The position numbers were made by a program, and so were the translations under genes. 64,000 bases of DNA, taken from positions 15,251,638 to 15,315,637 of the forward strand of contig OY540815.1 in assembly GCA_961205875.1 (NCBI GenBank), written 5' to 3'. Each line of letters begins with the position of its first letter. Within the stretch, counting starts at the first letter, position 1. Below the pieces are notes generated by a model, which was given only the letters and a program-made list of their open reading frames with translations, was not told the origin of the DNA and did no database searches. Below, piece by piece: positions 61,520 to 64,000 of the stretch. This stretch comes from Sialis fuliginosa (taxonomy: Eukaryota > Arthropoda > Insecta > Megaloptera > Sialidae).

Positions 61520-61860
61520 ATACTTAAAACAATTGCTTCCTCGCAATATCGAAGATACGATAATCTTTGTGACCGTTTTAGAATGCGATTAAAAATTGTT
61601 CTCTGATTTCAAAATTTTAAATTGATCTTTCCATTTCAGATCAAGACAAACACTTTGCGTTCCGTGTCTGTCTGTGTGTGTGTGTGTGTTTGTCCCTTGA
61701 ATCCTTGTCACACGCACTGAACCGATATTAATGAAACTTGGTAAGATGGTTGGATCTAGCTTGAAGACGGTCCTATTTCAATATCGTGTGTAAAGGGGAG
61801 GAATGAAACCCCATTTGAATGTGTTTGCTGGCTAGAAAATTTTGCTAGCTCGTTTATAAT
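61520..61860 (-). repeat. Interspersed repeat A, minus-strand copy
   Basis: The complement carries 'accaagtttcattaatatcg', 'gttcagtgcg', a GT/GTCT simple run, 'gtttgtcttgatctgaaatg' and 'gaaagatcaatttaaaattt', in the same order as the copy at 23290-23530. It also includes upstream sequence 'ccgtcttcaagctagatcca'. Confidence 0.8.
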
Positions 61861-62623
61861 ACCGCACATTACACTGTTTTATATTTTTCTTTCTACTTGC
61901 AATTTTTCAACCACACAAATTAGCTTTTACAACTACAGTTTTCATTTTTGGAACTGCAGAAACAAGCTATAACTACACACTAAAATAACCCCTGAAAGTA
62001 GAAATAGAATTGATTAAACATACGACATCAAAGTTAATTTATTTGTCAATATTAAAAGAAATTATTTTGATGCTTCTTGTCAATTTCGTTATTTTTTCAT
62101 CTCAATAGTACAATATAAAAGTAAGCATGCAATTCGTAAATAATATATTCAAAATTAAGTTCCAGTAAATTTTTCATTACAATTATATGATCTATAAAAA
62201 TAGTTTTCCAGTACAATACCGCAGTTAGAAATATGATAGAGCTTTTAGTCGGAAAATATTTCAAGTGTAGTTCCTGAACTGAAATGTTCATTGTACAAGT
62301 GATGTGCATTGCACCTAACAGGTTTTGAAATATAGTTCATGCATTTTTACATTACTATGTAAAGTTTTATACTTACAATTGTATGAAATGGCAGTTAAAT
62401 AATGTATGGATGTATACATATCTACAGCGTGTTGTATATATGGGTAAATTATTTATTTTATATCAATTAACAAAATGTTGTTTGCTGGAAATGGAAATTA
62501 AGCGCTAACGGCAAGAATTAAATTTGCACTTCCCTTTTGTGCACTGTTCAAATTGAAAATTATACAAAGGTGTGATTAAAATGAATGTTATTTATTTGTT
62601 TGATTTAATTACACAAACATATA

Positions 62624-63370
62624 CAGGATGTCCTGTAAACATGCCGACAAACTTTCAGGAATTAAAACAATCGGGTTTTGTCAATAAACTAATGTCCACA
62701 AATGAGTGTTTTAGTAGTAGTGTTGTAAAAGAAATGAATTTTGCCTTTTGGTTGAAATTTCTTGTGGAAATGATAGTTTTAAATGTGCTGATCAAAAGTT
62801 GTAAAGGAACATCCAAACATTTTATGTTTAATACATGATTTTAGGTTTATATTTATTTTTATTTTTATCTCCTAGGGTCATCTCTTAGAAAAAATTATAA
62901 AGAATAAAAAGTGCTTCGAATTAGTTAATGAATTCAAAAAAAAATTATAGAACCTTTTGTGACATTTTTTAGTTTTTTGGTGGGACATTTTTTTTTAAAT
63001 TAACAAATATTATAAAAAAATATTAAAAATATTTCTCTTCATTGCTTGGCTAGTTCTAAGCTTTTCATCTTTTGCAAAAATTTCAAAAAATTTATCCTTT
63101 AGGAGATAAACAAAAACATAGAATGTTTAGATGCCCTTTGGAGTAGAAATAATGGATTTTCGTAGGTTGTATTCATTATAACTTTTGATCAACATACTTT
63201 GAACTATCAAGTTACAAAAAATTTCAACCAAAATTCAAAATCCATTGTTTTTGTGGGGGATCCTTTCTTTTACTCTACAGCTAAAACGGATCGTTTGCGG
63301 ACAAAAAGCGATTGTTTTGATGTCCGTGACAACACCTGAAAGTTTGTCGGTATGTTTGCGGGACAACCTG
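62624..63370. mobile_element. Mariner-type non-autonomous element, 747 bp
   Basis: The ends CAGGATGTCCTGTAAACATG and (complement) CAGGTTGTCCCGCAAACATA are flanked by TA. Both run on into CCGACAAACTTTCAGG, giving inverted repeats of about 38 bp. The interior is AT-rich with 'ttttgatcaacata' and a related inverted 'gctgatcaaaagttgtaaag'. The frame at 62572-62838 crosses the left end and is not a gene. A related solo left end lies at 46069. Confidence 0.85.
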
Positions 63371-64000
63371 TATACTATACATATTCCATAATTGTATCTA
63401 ATTTGATATTTAATGAGTTAAAATTATAGAACAAATTGTACGTTTAAAGAGAAAAATGATTCAGTTGTATTATTAGTGCTTAAAATAACATAATTTATAC
63501 TGACTCGTTATAAAGCGATCAACAAAATTATCTCATTTTACAAGCTAATTTTATGAAAATGCAAAGAATTTAACCATACGTTTTTTGGAATTTTTAGTGA
63601 GAGAACCCCTTCCATGAAAAGCTCTGAACACTGAACAGTCATGTTTTGCTGATGTGTTAAAAATTGATGGCGCTTTCATATTTGTTCATATGGGAACATT
63701 TTAAGATACTGCTGCTCTACATTAAAAAATATTCAACTGAATAATTCATTAGTACAGATGGTTTTTGAACTATCTAAATATCGGTCGAAATGTCTTTTAA
63801 GAATATAAAATATATTAAGGGGTAATTACCCACCACTGGTAAATTTAAAAATAATACTGCAATAAAGTTTATGATTTTCAGTAACAAACGAATTTAAAAC
63901 GATAACAGTTTTATAATAAAAGACACAAAGAGATAAAAGAAACGAATTATTTTGTTTTAGAAGCCTTTGTTTGTGATGTCTCCGATTTTCTGGTTTATTT
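63371..64000. other. AT-rich stretch at window end
   Basis: No gene, repeat boundary or structured element is supported. Confidence 0.5.

Overview
The window is eukaryotic DNA, almost certainly from an insect. It is strongly AT-rich and mostly non-coding. It holds spliced coding sequence with canonical GT/AG junctions and a dense layer of short interspersed repeats of kinds common in arthropods: 'GCTTCGCACGG' and 'GCTTCGCCCGCG' repeats, 'AGGGTTCCGTAG' repeats, 'TACAGG...CCTGTA' mariner-type MITEs and hAT-type MITEs. A hemipteran or lepidopteran is most likely, but the order cannot be fixed from sequence alone. There is no bacterial-style gene organisation, no CRISPR array, no convincing tRNA or rRNA gene, and no LTR retrovirus-like element that I recognise.

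Layout. 1-7 kb: two hAT-type MITEs (one with a perfect 8-bp target duplication), one copy of a CCCGG-ended MITE, two broken LINE reverse-transcriptase relics in opposite orientations (3230-4075 minus, 6233-6570 plus), a small relic of an arthropod repeat-associated protein, and a 387-bp foldback element. 7.5-7.8 kb: a CpG-rich island that looks like a promoter. 13.27-17.43 kb: the only convincing host gene, seen as two phase-0 coding exons (131 + 127 codons) with a 3.4-kb intron. That intron carries a minus-strand relic of a SWIM-zinc-finger-like protein. Nothing further of the gene is identified with confidence over the remaining 46 kb, so its next intron is very long or holds exons too small to see.

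17.5-25.7 kb is repeat-dense: several MITEs, two inverted copies of the GGGTTCCGTAG repeat, a perfect 40-bp palindrome, and three loci that share a hammerhead-ribozyme-like layout (closing inverted repeat, CTGANGA, hairpin, GAAA, cleavage-type triplet, closing inverted repeat). 25.7-64 kb is AT-rich intergenic or intronic DNA with MITEs, foldbacks, a modular tandem element (55.0-56.1 kb), a possible ionotropic-receptor relic (51.6 kb) and a possible 31-nt microexon (54.8 kb).

The most unusual signals are the three hammerhead-like loci (best at 22664-22759, minus strand), the unrecognised two-exon gene and the perfect palindrome. All functional statements are read by eye; none has been tested by a search or folding program.
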